Origin: an uncultured Treponema sp.
GTDB taxonomy: Bacteria; Spirochaetota; Spirochaetia; Treponematales; Treponemataceae
Length of the DNA: 15,278 nucleotides
Assembly: GCA_937890485.1 (NCBI GenBank)
Contig: CALBXN010000100.1
Span: 1 to 15,278 of the forward strand
Reading direction: 5' to 3'
The position numbers were made by a program, and so were the translations under genes. Positions within the stretch are counted from its first letter, which is position 1. Every line of letters starts with the position of its first letter. A model generated the notes under the pieces. That model saw nothing but the letters and a program-made list of their open reading frames with translations. It was not told where the DNA came from and did not search any database. Below are positions 1 to 7,508 of the stretch, piece by piece.

Positions 1-667
1 CAGGTATTTCTGAGGCTGCAACTGCTCTAACAACTTCTTCCTCCGAAAAGGGAAGTAAATCTTCTAAAGAACCACCACCGCGACCAACTATTAACACATC
101 TGCTAGGTTAAACTCGTTGGCAGTTTTAATTTGTTGTGCAATATAAGGTGCTGCGTCATTTCCTTGTACAGGACATGGTAAAACAATTACAGAAACTAAT
201 TTGTTTCTTCTTTGGACTATTTGTAAAATATCTCTTAAAGCAGCCCCTGTTGGACTTGTTACAACTCCAATTTTAAGAGGGAAAAAAGGCAAAGATTTTT
301 TGTTTTCACTATCAAAAAGTCCTTCCATTGCAAGCCGTTTTTTTCGTTCTTCAAGAAGTTGTAAAATATTTCCTGTTCCAAGTTCTTCCATGGAATTTAC
401 AATTATTTGATAAGACCCTCTTTGAGCATAAACTGACAAACTTCCTGTAACTTTAACTTTCATTCCATCTTGTGGTGTAAAAGTTAAACTTTTTGAGCGA
501 GTTTTAAACATTACAGCAGAAATTGCAGCTTTATCATCTTTTAGCGTAAAGTATATATGACCAGTACTTGAAGGTCTGTAGTTAGAAATTTCCCCTTCGA
601 TTGTTAAATCAGGAAAGGAGGATTCTAAAAATTCTTTTATCAAATCAGTTAACTGAGAAACTGTCAT
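1..667 (-). CDS. xseA: Exodeoxyribonuclease VII large subunit, N-terminal part (runs off left edge)
   Basis: Exonuclease VII degrades single-stranded DNA into short oligonucleotides; XseA is its catalytic subunit and works with the small subunit XseB in the cytoplasm. The visible 222 residues begin MTVSQLTDLIKEFLESSFPD and go on with a family-typical GEISNYRPSSTGHIYFTLKD stretch, the start of the N-terminal OB-fold that binds DNA. Further on come KIGVVTSPTGAALRDI and the glycine-rich VGRGGGSLEDLLPF motif, both hallmarks of the XseA catalytic core. Family members are usually about 400-450 residues, so roughly half lies outside the window. The ATG at 665-667 fits the family N-terminus, yet no Shine-Dalgarno site precedes it; a TATAAT lies only 7 bases upstream, so the mRNA may be leaderless. 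It is divergent from the 750-2396 gene. Identification is secure from the motifs; the missing C-terminus cannot be judged. Confidence 0.95.
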   Translation of the reverse strand, partial: MTVSQLTDLIKEFLESSFPDLTIEGEISNYRPSSTGHIYFTLKDDKAAISAVMFKTRSKSLTFTPQDGMKVKVTGSLSVYAQRGSYQIIVNSMEELGTGNILQLLEERKKRLAMEGLFDSENKKSLPFFPLKIGVVTSPTGAALRDILQIVQRRNKLVSVIVLPCPVQGNDAAPYIAQQIKTANEFNLADVLIVGRGGGSLEDLLPFSEEEVVRAVAASEIP

Positions 668-674
668 GTTTAGA

Positions 675-680
675 ATTATA
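675..680 (-). promoter_or_regulatory. Putative -10 box of xseA (possible leaderless start)
   Basis: On the minus strand this reads TATAAT, a perfect sigma70 -10 hexamer, separated from the xseA ATG by 7 bases. A transcript from it would start at or within a base or so of the start codon, leaving no room for a Shine-Dalgarno site. I see no convincing -35 box 16-18 bases further upstream, so this may be chance in AT-rich DNA. Confidence 0.35.
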
Positions 681-737
681 TCACATTAAGAATTTAAAAT
701 GTAGTATCATTGTTGTTTAGTGTTAAATTTTTTTTCC

Positions 738-743
738 GATAAT
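738..743 (+). promoter_or_regulatory. Putative -10 box for the glycan-type operon
   Basis: GATAAT (5 of 6 matches to TATAAT) lies 6 bases before the ATG at 750. The only -35-like sequence is TTGTTT at 713-718, with a spacer of 19, which is weak. There is no Shine-Dalgarno sequence between it and the ATG. Either the operon is expressed from a leaderless transcript or the real promoter is less obvious. Nothing else was found in the 668-749 gap. Confidence 0.25.
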
Positions 744-749
744 TAGATT

Positions 750-2396
750 ATGAAGAATTTAGTCGTTTTATTTTCAGATTCAAAACTAGAATATTCTGAT
801 AAAGAATTATTTAGAAACACTTCTTGTAAAGAATTTGTGTTACAGTGGGCTTTTTCTGTAAAAGATTTTGCTTTTTTATCAATTTATGTTTCTTCGGAAA
901 AAGATAAAAAAACATTTTTAGATTTGATAGAAAAAATTGATTGTCATAAAAAAAATTCTGTAAATATCATTGTTAAAGATGAATGGAAAGTTACAGATTT
1001 AATGAATCAAATAAAAATCGATTCAGCTAATTTTGATAATATAGTTTTTGGTTGGGCAGATTCTCCATTTTACAACACTGAACTTACAAATAAACTTTTA
1101 GATTTACATACAGAAAGCATGGCTGAATATTGTTTTGCAGATGGATATCCAGCTGGTCTTGGTCCTGAAATTTTGCATCCTGGAACAGTAAATATTTTAG
1201 ATTCTCTTTGTAATTTAGAAAATTCTTCTGATAATTCAGTTTTAAAATCTGTAATTGTAGGAAAACAACCTGTAAAAAAAGATTCAATTTTTGAATTAAT
1301 TAAAACCGATATAAATTCTTTTGAAATTGAAACAATTTTATCTGATGAAGATTTTAGAGAAAATCGTTTTGAATTTTATTGTAATTCAAAAAATAATTTT
1401 ACATTGTGTAAGAATTTTGCAAAATTGTATTTTAAAGATAAAACTTACTTTTACGATTACGATATCGAAACAATTTGTTCAGAATCTCAAAATAATGTGG
1501 AATTATTACAAGTTTTACCTACTTTCTATAACATTCAAATTGCAAGTAAATGTAAATCAACTTGTAGTTATTGTCCTTATCCAAAATGTTATAGTCAAAA
1601 ATATTCAGTTTTACCTTGTGAATCTTCTGATTTTATGAGTTATGAAAATTTTTCAACTTTGATAGATAAAATTGCAGAATTTTCTGGGGAAGCAGTTATC
1701 AGTTTATCTTTGTGGGGTGAATCAACTTTACATCCTCAGTTAGATTTATTTATTGAAAAAATTTTGTCTTATTCTGGACTTTCAGTTTTAATTGAATTAT
1801 CAGAATTAAATTTATCTGATGAAAAACTTAATAAAATTTCACAAATTGTAAAAAATTCAGAAGCAAGAACAAATGGAAAAGAAAAAATCTATTGGATTGT
1901 TTCTGTAGATGCTGCAAATCAAGAAGTTTATGAAAAAATCCATGGAATAAATTCTAGTTTTGAACAATCTTGTTCGGCTGTCCTAAAATTATCTTCATTG
2001 TTTGAAAATTGCGTTTATCCTCAATTTATGCGATTAAAAGAAAATGAAGAATCTCTTGAAACTTTTTATCGTTTTTGGAAAGAAAAAAATGATGAAAAAT
2101 TAATTATTCAAAAATACGATTGGTTTGCTGGTTTCTTAGAGGATAAAAAAACAGCAGATTTAACTCCAATTACAAGAAATCCTTGTTGGCATTTAAGACG
2201 AGATTTTGTAATTTTGTTAAATGGTGATGTTACCATCTGTCGAGAAGAATTGTTAAATTCAAGTCAAGGAAATGTTTTTTCTGAAAGTTTAGAAAAAATT
2301 TGGCAAAAAAGAAAAGCCTTTTTAGAAGATTTTGTAAAAGGAAACTATAATCAACTTTGTGAGAAATGTGATGAGTACTATACCTTTAACTTTTGA
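750..2396 (+). CDS. Spiro-SPASM-type radical SAM protein with N-terminal nucleotidyltransferase-like domain
   Basis: The protein has 548 residues in two parts. Residues 1 to about 220 resemble a degenerate GT-A/nucleotidyltransferase fold: IVFGWADSPFYNTELTNKLL is the counterpart of the D-x-P stretch in SpsF-like enzymes. From about 258 comes a radical SAM domain with C268-x3-C272-x2-C275, which should hold a 4Fe-4S cluster that cleaves S-adenosylmethionine. The C-terminus carries SPASM-type cysteines (C479, C497, C537, C540), normally ligands for auxiliary Fe-S clusters. The architecture matches what I recall of the spirochaete-restricted 'spiro-SPASM' family, whose substrate is unknown to me. 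It is first in a chain of overlapping genes with a GT2-like protein, an SpsF/PseG/methyltransferase fusion and an ATP-grasp enzyme, so a role in making a modified sugar or glycan is an inference. The ATG at 750 is the only reasonable start; it lacks a Shine-Dalgarno site. Confidence 0.82.
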   Translation: MKNLVVLFSDSKLEYSDKELFRNTSCKEFVLQWAFSVKDFAFLSIYVSSEKDKKTFLDLIEKIDCHKKNSVNIIVKDEWKVTDLMNQIKIDSANFDNIVFGWADSPFYNTELTNKLLDLHTESMAEYCFADGYPAGLGPEILHPGTVNILDSLCNLENSSDNSVLKSVIVGKQPVKKDSIFELIKTDINSFEIETILSDEDFRENRFEFYCNSKNNFTLCKNFAKLYFKDKTYFYDYDIETICSESQNNVELLQVLPTFYNIQIASKCKSTCSYCPYPKCYSQKYSVLPCESSDFMSYENFSTLIDKIAEFSGEAVISLSLWGESTLHPQLDLFIEKILSYSGLSVLIELSELNLSDEKLNKISQIVKNSEARTNGKEKIYWIVSVDAANQEVYEKIHGINSSFEQSCSAVLKLSSLFENCVYPQFMRLKENEESLETFYRFWKEKNDEKLIIQKYDWFAGFLEDKKTADLTPITRNPCWHLRRDFVILLNGDVTICREELLNSSQGNVFSESLEKIWQKRKAFLEDFVKGNYNQLCEKCDEYYTFNF

Positions 2397-3336
2397 TGAA
2401 AATCTACCTAGTTGTACAATTCTAGGTGGAAAAGAAAAACTTGGTAATATAAAATATCCCGTTTCAGTACTTTTACTTTCTAGAAATACAGGAAGTCTAA
2501 AATCTCAAACTTTGGAGATTTTAGTAAATTCTGGTTTTGAACAAATAATTGCAATTGAATCTGTAAAAGATAATTATAGGTTAGAAAATTATGTAAAAAA
2601 ATTTCCTCAAATAAAGTTTCTTGTACCTGTAGATAAAATTTCTGTAGGTGAGATGATTAATTTAGGAATGAATGAATGTTACAGCGATTATTTGTTAGTT
2701 TTATGGGATGATTTAGTTTTAAAAAATCAAATGTTTAACGATTTACTCATAAATAAAATCTTGTCTACTCAATGTGTTTGTTTTTCGCCTGTTTTTATCA
2801 ATACACATATGCAAAACATTCCAGTTCAAATGCAACCTAAAATTGAAAAATCTTCTTTTGAAATTCAACCTTCTCAGGTAATTTATGATAATACAATTAC
2901 ATTATATCCTTTTGATTTTGTAGGATTTTATAATAAAAAGAAATTTGTAAATCTTTGTGGCTTTGATACAACGATAAAATCTCCATATTGGCAAAATTTG
3001 GATTTTTCTGTAAGAACTTGGCTTTGGGGTGAAAAAATTATTAGTTCTCCAATTTTTAGACTATCATATGCAATTTCTGAACCAATATTAGATTCTACAG
3101 TTGATGAAAGTTATTTTAGGTTTTATCTTAAAAATATTGCCCCTGTTTACAAAGTTGACTATGGATATATTCCAATAAGTTATTTTTTTCAATTTCACAA
3201 AAATTCTGCTTTATCATTTTCGAATGCACTAAAAGAATTTAAAATTGCAAGAAAATGGGTTGCAAAAAATTCATTTAGATTCAAAATGGATATAAATAAA
3301 CTTTGTCTTGATTGGGAAGATGGAAAATTAAAATGA
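2371..3336 (+). CDS. GT2-like glycosyltransferase
   Basis: This 321-residue cytoplasmic protein has no signal peptide or membrane segment. Its N-terminal half looks like a GT-A family 2 glycosyltransferase: a first strand VSVLLLSRNTGS, a strand-helix order ending in NLGMNECYSDYLLVLWDDLV, where WDD sits where the metal/nucleotide-binding DxD usually lies, and later FVGFYNKKKFVNLCGFD, which resembles the acceptor-side segment of GT2 enzymes. GT2 enzymes transfer a sugar from a nucleotide-sugar donor; donor and acceptor cannot be read from sequence. I chose ATG 2371; an in-frame GTG at 2359 would add four residues. The gene overlaps the end of the radical SAM gene by 26 bases and its stop shares an ATGA with the next gene, so the three are probably translated as one coupled unit. 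It is divergent from textbook GT2s, so the activity is likely rather than certain. Confidence 0.68.
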   Translation: MSTIPLTFDENLPSCTILGGKEKLGNIKYPVSVLLLSRNTGSLKSQTLEILVNSGFEQIIAIESVKDNYRLENYVKKFPQIKFLVPVDKISVGEMINLGMNECYSDYLLVLWDDLVLKNQMFNDLLINKILSTQCVCFSPVFINTHMQNIPVQMQPKIEKSSFEIQPSQVIYDNTITLYPFDFVGFYNKKKFVNLCGFDTTIKSPYWQNLDFSVRTWLWGEKIISSPIFRLSYAISEPILDSTVDESYFRFYLKNIAPVYKVDYGYIPISYFFQFHKNSALSFSNALKEFKIARKWVAKNSFRFKMDINKLCLDWEDGKLK

Positions 3337-5912
3337 AAAAAGCAGTTGTTGTTCAATGTAGATTAGGCTCAACCCGTCTAAAAAATAAAGCTTTGAAAAA
3401 AATTGATGATAAGCCTCTTTTAGAATATGTTTTAAATTCTATGAAAAAAGTAGATGCCACATTACATTATGTTCTAACAGATTTTTCTTCTGTTGAACAA
3501 TTAAAACCGATTGTAGAAAAGTGTGGTTGGAATATTTTTGCAGGTAGCGAATTTGATGTTCTCGATAGGTTTTGTTCATTTCTTCGTTTTGTTGAAAATA
3601 CAAGTGTTCATAATTTTCCGGAAATTATAATTAGAGCAACTGCTGATAATCCCTTTCTATTTTATGATGCAGCACAAAAAATGATTGAAGATTATGAAAA
3701 ACAAGTTGCAGAAGGATTAAAAGAAGACGAAAATTTCAAAATTGATTATTTTACTTGGACAGGCTTACCTCATGGAAGTGGAGTAGAAATAATTAATACA
3801 TTATCCTTGTTGGAATCAGTAAATTATACTTCATCTCCTTATGACCATGAACATGTTGGACCTGCACTTTATAATCATAAGGATAGATACAACTGTGTCT
3901 TTGTTGAATCTCCAAAAGAATGGAATTATCCAGATTTACGAACAACAGTTGATACTTTTAACGACTTTTTTAGAGCAAAATCCATAATAAATCTTTATAA
4001 ATCAAAAAATAAGATAGCACATATAGAAAAACCTCTAGAAAGTCAATTTGTAATTGATGCTTGTAAATCTAAAAGTGTAACAAAACCAATTCTTTTTGTA
4101 CCAAATATAGACGGAAAACATGGTTCTGGTCATTTAAAACGTATTTTAGAATTAACATCTTTGCTTTGTGGTTATTTGTATTTTCCAGAAAAAAAAATTA
4201 AGAAACATAAATTATTTTTAGAAAATTTAATCAATGAATATATTTTACAAGGTTTAATTTCAAAAGATCAGATTATAAAAGATGATTTTCCTGAAGAATT
4301 TTTTTCATTGATTGTACTTGATAATTTTAAAACGTCAAAAATCGAAATTGAATTTTTTTCTAAGTTTGCTAAAGTTGTCTGTATTGATGATGGTGCAAAA
4401 AAAAATATTTTAGAAAAAATTGTTTATTCTTTAAATGTTATCCCATCAGACATAAATCCTTCTTTGATAAATTATTCAAATTACGATTTTTTACCATTAC
4501 CAACTGTTCAAAAAGAAAAATCTGTAAAATCAATAAATGAAATTAAGAATATTTTGATTGCATTTGGAGGAGTTGATAAATCTTTTTTTGCATTAAAACT
4601 TGCACAAAAATTAGAAAATATTTTTAAAAATGAAAATAAATCTGATTTTAAAATAACGATAGTAACAACAAATAAATATATTTTAGAAAATAAAGATTCT
4701 TCGATAATTTTTGCAACAAAATCAATTAAAAATTTGAGAGAACATCTTTTTGAATACGATTTAGTAATAACTCATTATGGATTTACTGCTTTTGAAGCCG
4801 TTTCTTCAAATTGTTTAGTTTTAACGTTTGCACCTACTAGTCTTCATAAAAAACTTTCTAAGAAAATGGGATTTACAAAACTTTCTTACACTATTTCAGA
4901 AAAAAAATTAAAATCAGAAATTCTAAATCTAATAAGTAAAAAGGATTCTATATTTATAAAACAACTAAAAAATAATAATAAGGAAAATGTAAACTCATCA
5001 AAAATTCTTTCTGAATTTATCCGAATTTTATCTGAAAAAGATGTTCTTCTTTGTCCTGTTTGTAATTTAAAAGATAATCTAAGTGATAAAATTATCAGTA
5101 GGGATAAGATAAAGACAATTCGCAGATGTAAAATATGTAATTTAGATTATATAAGTTTTGAAAATGCACCAAAAACACAATATAATGCAGATTATTTTGG
5201 ACAAGAATATAAAAATCAATATGGAAAAACTTATCTAGAGGATTTTAATTCAATTAAAAATTCTTGTTTACGTAGACATAAAATTATTGATTTAATTTTT
5301 ACAAAAAAAATAGCAAATAAAGAATCTCGTAATGGAAAAGTTTTAGATATCGGTTGTGCTTATGGACCATATTTAAGTGCTGCAAAAGAATTTAATTGGA
5401 TTCCTTATGGAATTGAACCTTCATCTGATGCTGTGGATTATGTAAAAAATAAATTGAATTATAACGCAATTTGTTCAAAATTTCCTGTAGAAAATTTACC
5501 AATTGATTATAGCAATTTTGATGCAGTTACAATGTGGTATGTAATCGAACATTTTGAAAACTTAGATGAAGTTTTGAAATCTGTATCCATGATGTTAAAT
5601 TCAAAAGGAATTTTTGCTTTTTCAACTCCTTCTAACAGGGGAATTTCTGGCAAATATAATCCTGTTGATTTTTACAAAAATAGTCCATCTGATCATTTTT
5701 CAATTTGGAATCCTAAAACTGCAAAAAAAATCTTAAAAAAATATGGATTTAAAACTGTAAAAATTGTTTCTACAGGGATTCATCCTGAACGCTTTCCATT
5801 TATAAAAAAACATGGTATAAAAAAAGAACAATTTTTATATAAATTTTTTGAATTTTACGCAAAATTATTTTCTTTAGGTGATACATTTGAAATCTATACA
5901 ACTAAAAAATAA
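3333..5912 (+). CDS. Three-domain protein: SpsF-like cytidylyltransferase, PseG-like domain, zinc-ribbon methyltransferase
   Basis: This 859-residue protein fuses three enzymes that are usually separate. Residues 1 to about 245 are an SpsF/NeuA-type cytidylyltransferase: QCRLGSTRLKNKAL is the nucleotide-binding loop, followed by RATADNPF, LPHGSGVEI, DHEHVGPALYNH and DLRTTVDTFNDF, all family landmarks. Residues about 250-565 resemble PseG (nucleotide-sugar hydrolase, GT28/MurG fold): H263-G-S-G-H267-LKR, VCIDDGAK, ILIAFGGVDKS and DLVITHYGFTAFEA. From 574, a zinc ribbon (C574, C577, C599, C602) leads into a class I SAM methyltransferase with motif VLDIGCAYG (670-678), GIEPS and a WYVIEHFENL segment. 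Known relatives activate acidic sugars with CMP and remove UDP from sugar precursors, as in pseudaminic acid synthesis; the methyltransferase would finish or cap the product (inference). The start overlaps the previous stop as ATGA; a start at 3312 would lie inside the upstream gene and lacks family support. Confidence 0.85.
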   Translation: MKKAVVVQCRLGSTRLKNKALKKIDDKPLLEYVLNSMKKVDATLHYVLTDFSSVEQLKPIVEKCGWNIFAGSEFDVLDRFCSFLRFVENTSVHNFPEIIIRATADNPFLFYDAAQKMIEDYEKQVAEGLKEDENFKIDYFTWTGLPHGSGVEIINTLSLLESVNYTSSPYDHEHVGPALYNHKDRYNCVFVESPKEWNYPDLRTTVDTFNDFFRAKSIINLYKSKNKIAHIEKPLESQFVIDACKSKSVTKPILFVPNIDGKHGSGHLKRILELTSLLCGYLYFPEKKIKKHKLFLENLINEYILQGLISKDQIIKDDFPEEFFSLIVLDNFKTSKIEIEFFSKFAKVVCIDDGAKKNILEKIVYSLNVIPSDINPSLINYSNYDFLPLPTVQKEKSVKSINEIKNILIAFGGVDKSFFALKLAQKLENIFKNENKSDFKITIVTTNKYILENKDSSIIFATKSIKNLREHLFEYDLVITHYGFTAFEAVSSNCLVLTFAPTSLHKKLSKKMGFTKLSYTISEKKLKSEILNLISKKDSIFIKQLKNNNKENVNSSKILSEFIRILSEKDVLLCPVCNLKDNLSDKIISRDKIKTIRRCKICNLDYISFENAPKTQYNADYFGQEYKNQYGKTYLEDFNSIKNSCLRRHKIIDLIFTKKIANKESRNGKVLDIGCAYGPYLSAAKEFNWIPYGIEPSSDAVDYVKNKLNYNAICSKFPVENLPIDYSNFDAVTMWYVIEHFENLDEVLKSVSMMLNSKGIFAFSTPSNRGISGKYNPVDFYKNSPSDHFSIWNPKTAKKILKKYGFKTVKIVSTGIHPERFPFIKKHGIKKEQFLYKFFEFYAKLFSLGDTFEIYTTKK
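5876..5881 (+). promoter_or_regulatory. Shine-Dalgarno site that fixes the start of the ATP-grasp gene
   Basis: AGGTGA lies inside the 3' end of the upstream methyltransferase fusion gene, 5 bases before an in-frame TTG at 5887. The other candidate start, GTG at 5878, lies within this Shine-Dalgarno sequence and so cannot use it. This supports TTG at 5887 as the start codon and suggests translational coupling, since the upstream ribosomes stop at 5912. Confidence 0.6.
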
Positions 5913-7503
5913 AAATATTTTAATTTTAGGAGCATCTCTTTTACAAAAACCTGCAATTCAAAGTGCAAAAGAACTTGGTTGTAAAGTTTTTGTAGTTGAT
6001 GGAAATCCTAATGCTTTATGTGTTTCTCTTGCTGATGTTTTTGAATGTATAGATTTAAAAGATGAACAAGGCCTTTTAACTTATGCAAAAAAAATTCATG
6101 ATTCTGAAGGTTTGCATGGAGTTTTTACCGCTGGTACAGATTTTTCAAAATCAGTGGCTTTTGTTACTGAAAACCTTAATTTAAATGGACATTCTTATCA
6201 ATCTGCAAAAAATGCAAGTGACAAAGCTCTAATGAGACAATGTTTTAAGAATTTTAAAGTTAGTTCTCCTAAATTTACCGTTTTAACAGAAAATGATTTA
6301 TCAAAAATTCAATCTAATCCAAAAGAATTTTTATCATCATTAGAATTTGATTTAAAAAATCCCTTAGTTGTAAAACCCTGCGATAATATGGGTGCTAGAG
6401 GTTGTAAAAAAATTGATAATTTTGAAGAAATAAATAATTTTGTTGAAGCTGTAAAAGATAGCATTAAAAATTCAAGAACAAACCGTGCAATTTTAGAAGA
6501 ATTTATGGACGGAGATGAATTTTCTATTGACGCTTTAGTATTTGAAAATCAAATTATTATTACAGGTTTTGCCGATAGACATATTTTTTATCCTCCATAT
6601 TTTATTGAAATGGGGCACACAATGCCTACAAAATTGTCAAAAGAACAAATTCTTTCTGTTGTAACTGAATTTTGTAAAGGTGTAAAATCTTTAGGATTAA
6701 CTTGTGGTGCTGCAAAAGGTGATATAAAACTTACTTCAAAAGGCATAATGATTGGAGAAATTGCCGCTAGACTATCTGGTGGATATATGTCTGGTTGGAC
6801 TTTCCCTTATTCTTCTGATATAAATTTAACAAAACAAGGTATTTTGCTTGCATTAGGTGAAAATCCAAATTTTTCTGATGAGGAACTTGAAATATTAACA
6901 GAATTATCAATAAATTCAGAAAAAATACTTGTAAAAATGTGTAAAACTCCTAAGGTTTGTGCAGAAAGAGCATGGATTTCAATTCCTGGAAAAATTTCTA
7001 AGATTTATGGAATTAATTCTGATATAAAAAACAAGAATTCGTATTTAAAAGATATTTTTATCAGAAGTAAAGAAGGCGATGAAGTAAAATTTCCAACAAA
7101 TAATGTAGAAAAGTGCGGAAATGTAATTACTTTATCAGAAAACCACGAAAAATCAATTTTAGAAGCTGAAAAAATCATTAGTTCTATCGTTTTGCGACTT
7201 GAACCAAACAATGAAGAAACAACTAAATTTTTGGAACAAGATTTAGATACAAATTTTCCTCCATCGGCTTTTAATACTAAGTTAGATTTAGAAAATTTTG
7301 AACAGATTGCAATGGAAATAGAAACCTCATCCTTAAGAGATTGGAATTATCGTACGATAAAAGAAACGATAAAACTTTTTACTGAAATTTCAAACTGTGA
7401 AATTTTTATTTCAAATGAAAAATTTTGGCATTATCTGTTAAGAGGTGGAATACAAGGTGCTTTGTATTATTTTGACAGTTTTCATGATGATAGAGTAGAG
7501 TAG
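5887..7503 (+). CDS. ATP-grasp carboxylate-amine ligase-like protein
   Basis: ATP-grasp enzymes activate a carboxylate with ATP and join it to an amine or thiol. This 538-residue protein opens with a pre-ATP-grasp strand, ILILGASLLQKPAIQSAKEL, like those of PurK and biotin-carboxylase-like enzymes. ATP-binding features follow: VVKPCDNMGARG with K163, ILEEFMDGDEFSIDALVF, and the metal-binding stretch IGEIAARLSGGYMSGW with E291 and R295. Residues from about 430 form an extra C-terminal part of unknown role. The substrate cannot be named; in a cluster with a cytidylyltransferase, glycosyltransferase and methyltransferase, attachment of an amino acid or other acyl group to a sugar is plausible (inference). 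It overlaps the previous gene by 26 bases and lies 5 bases before the amidase gene. The start is TTG at 5887 because of the AGGTGA just upstream; GTG at 5878 is the alternative. Confidence 0.78.
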   Translation: MKSIQLKNKNILILGASLLQKPAIQSAKELGCKVFVVDGNPNALCVSLADVFECIDLKDEQGLLTYAKKIHDSEGLHGVFTAGTDFSKSVAFVTENLNLNGHSYQSAKNASDKALMRQCFKNFKVSSPKFTVLTENDLSKIQSNPKEFLSSLEFDLKNPLVVKPCDNMGARGCKKIDNFEEINNFVEAVKDSIKNSRTNRAILEEFMDGDEFSIDALVFENQIIITGFADRHIFYPPYFIEMGHTMPTKLSKEQILSVVTEFCKGVKSLGLTCGAAKGDIKLTSKGIMIGEIAARLSGGYMSGWTFPYSSDINLTKQGILLALGENPNFSDEELEILTELSINSEKILVKMCKTPKVCAERAWISIPGKISKIYGINSDIKNKNSYLKDIFIRSKEGDEVKFPTNNVEKCGNVITLSENHEKSILEAEKIISSIVLRLEPNNEETTKFLEQDLDTNFPPSAFNTKLDLENFEQIAMEIETSSLRDWNYRTIKETIKLFTEISNCEIFISNEKFWHYLLRGGIQGALYYFDSFHDDRVE

Positions 7504-7508
7504 GCAAA

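Noticed and set aside
201..410. Open frame of 69 codons on the + strand
   Set aside because: It lies antisense within xseA, whose minus-strand frame carries clear family motifs; no start signal or recognisable protein.
1084..1287. Minus-strand open frame inside the radical SAM gene
   Set aside because: AT-rich shadow with low-complexity L/F/Q/N content and no ribosome site.
1321..1638. Second + strand open frame of 105 codons inside the radical SAM gene
   Set aside because: Covers the CxxxCxxC motif in another frame; composition is typical of a shadow frame (I, L, V, Q, K rich).
5040..5145. Possible boundary between two separate genes in the 859-residue protein (start of the zinc ribbon)
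   Set aside because: The frame is continuous with no stop, no ribosome site and no plausible start codon at the domain edge, and composition is uniform.
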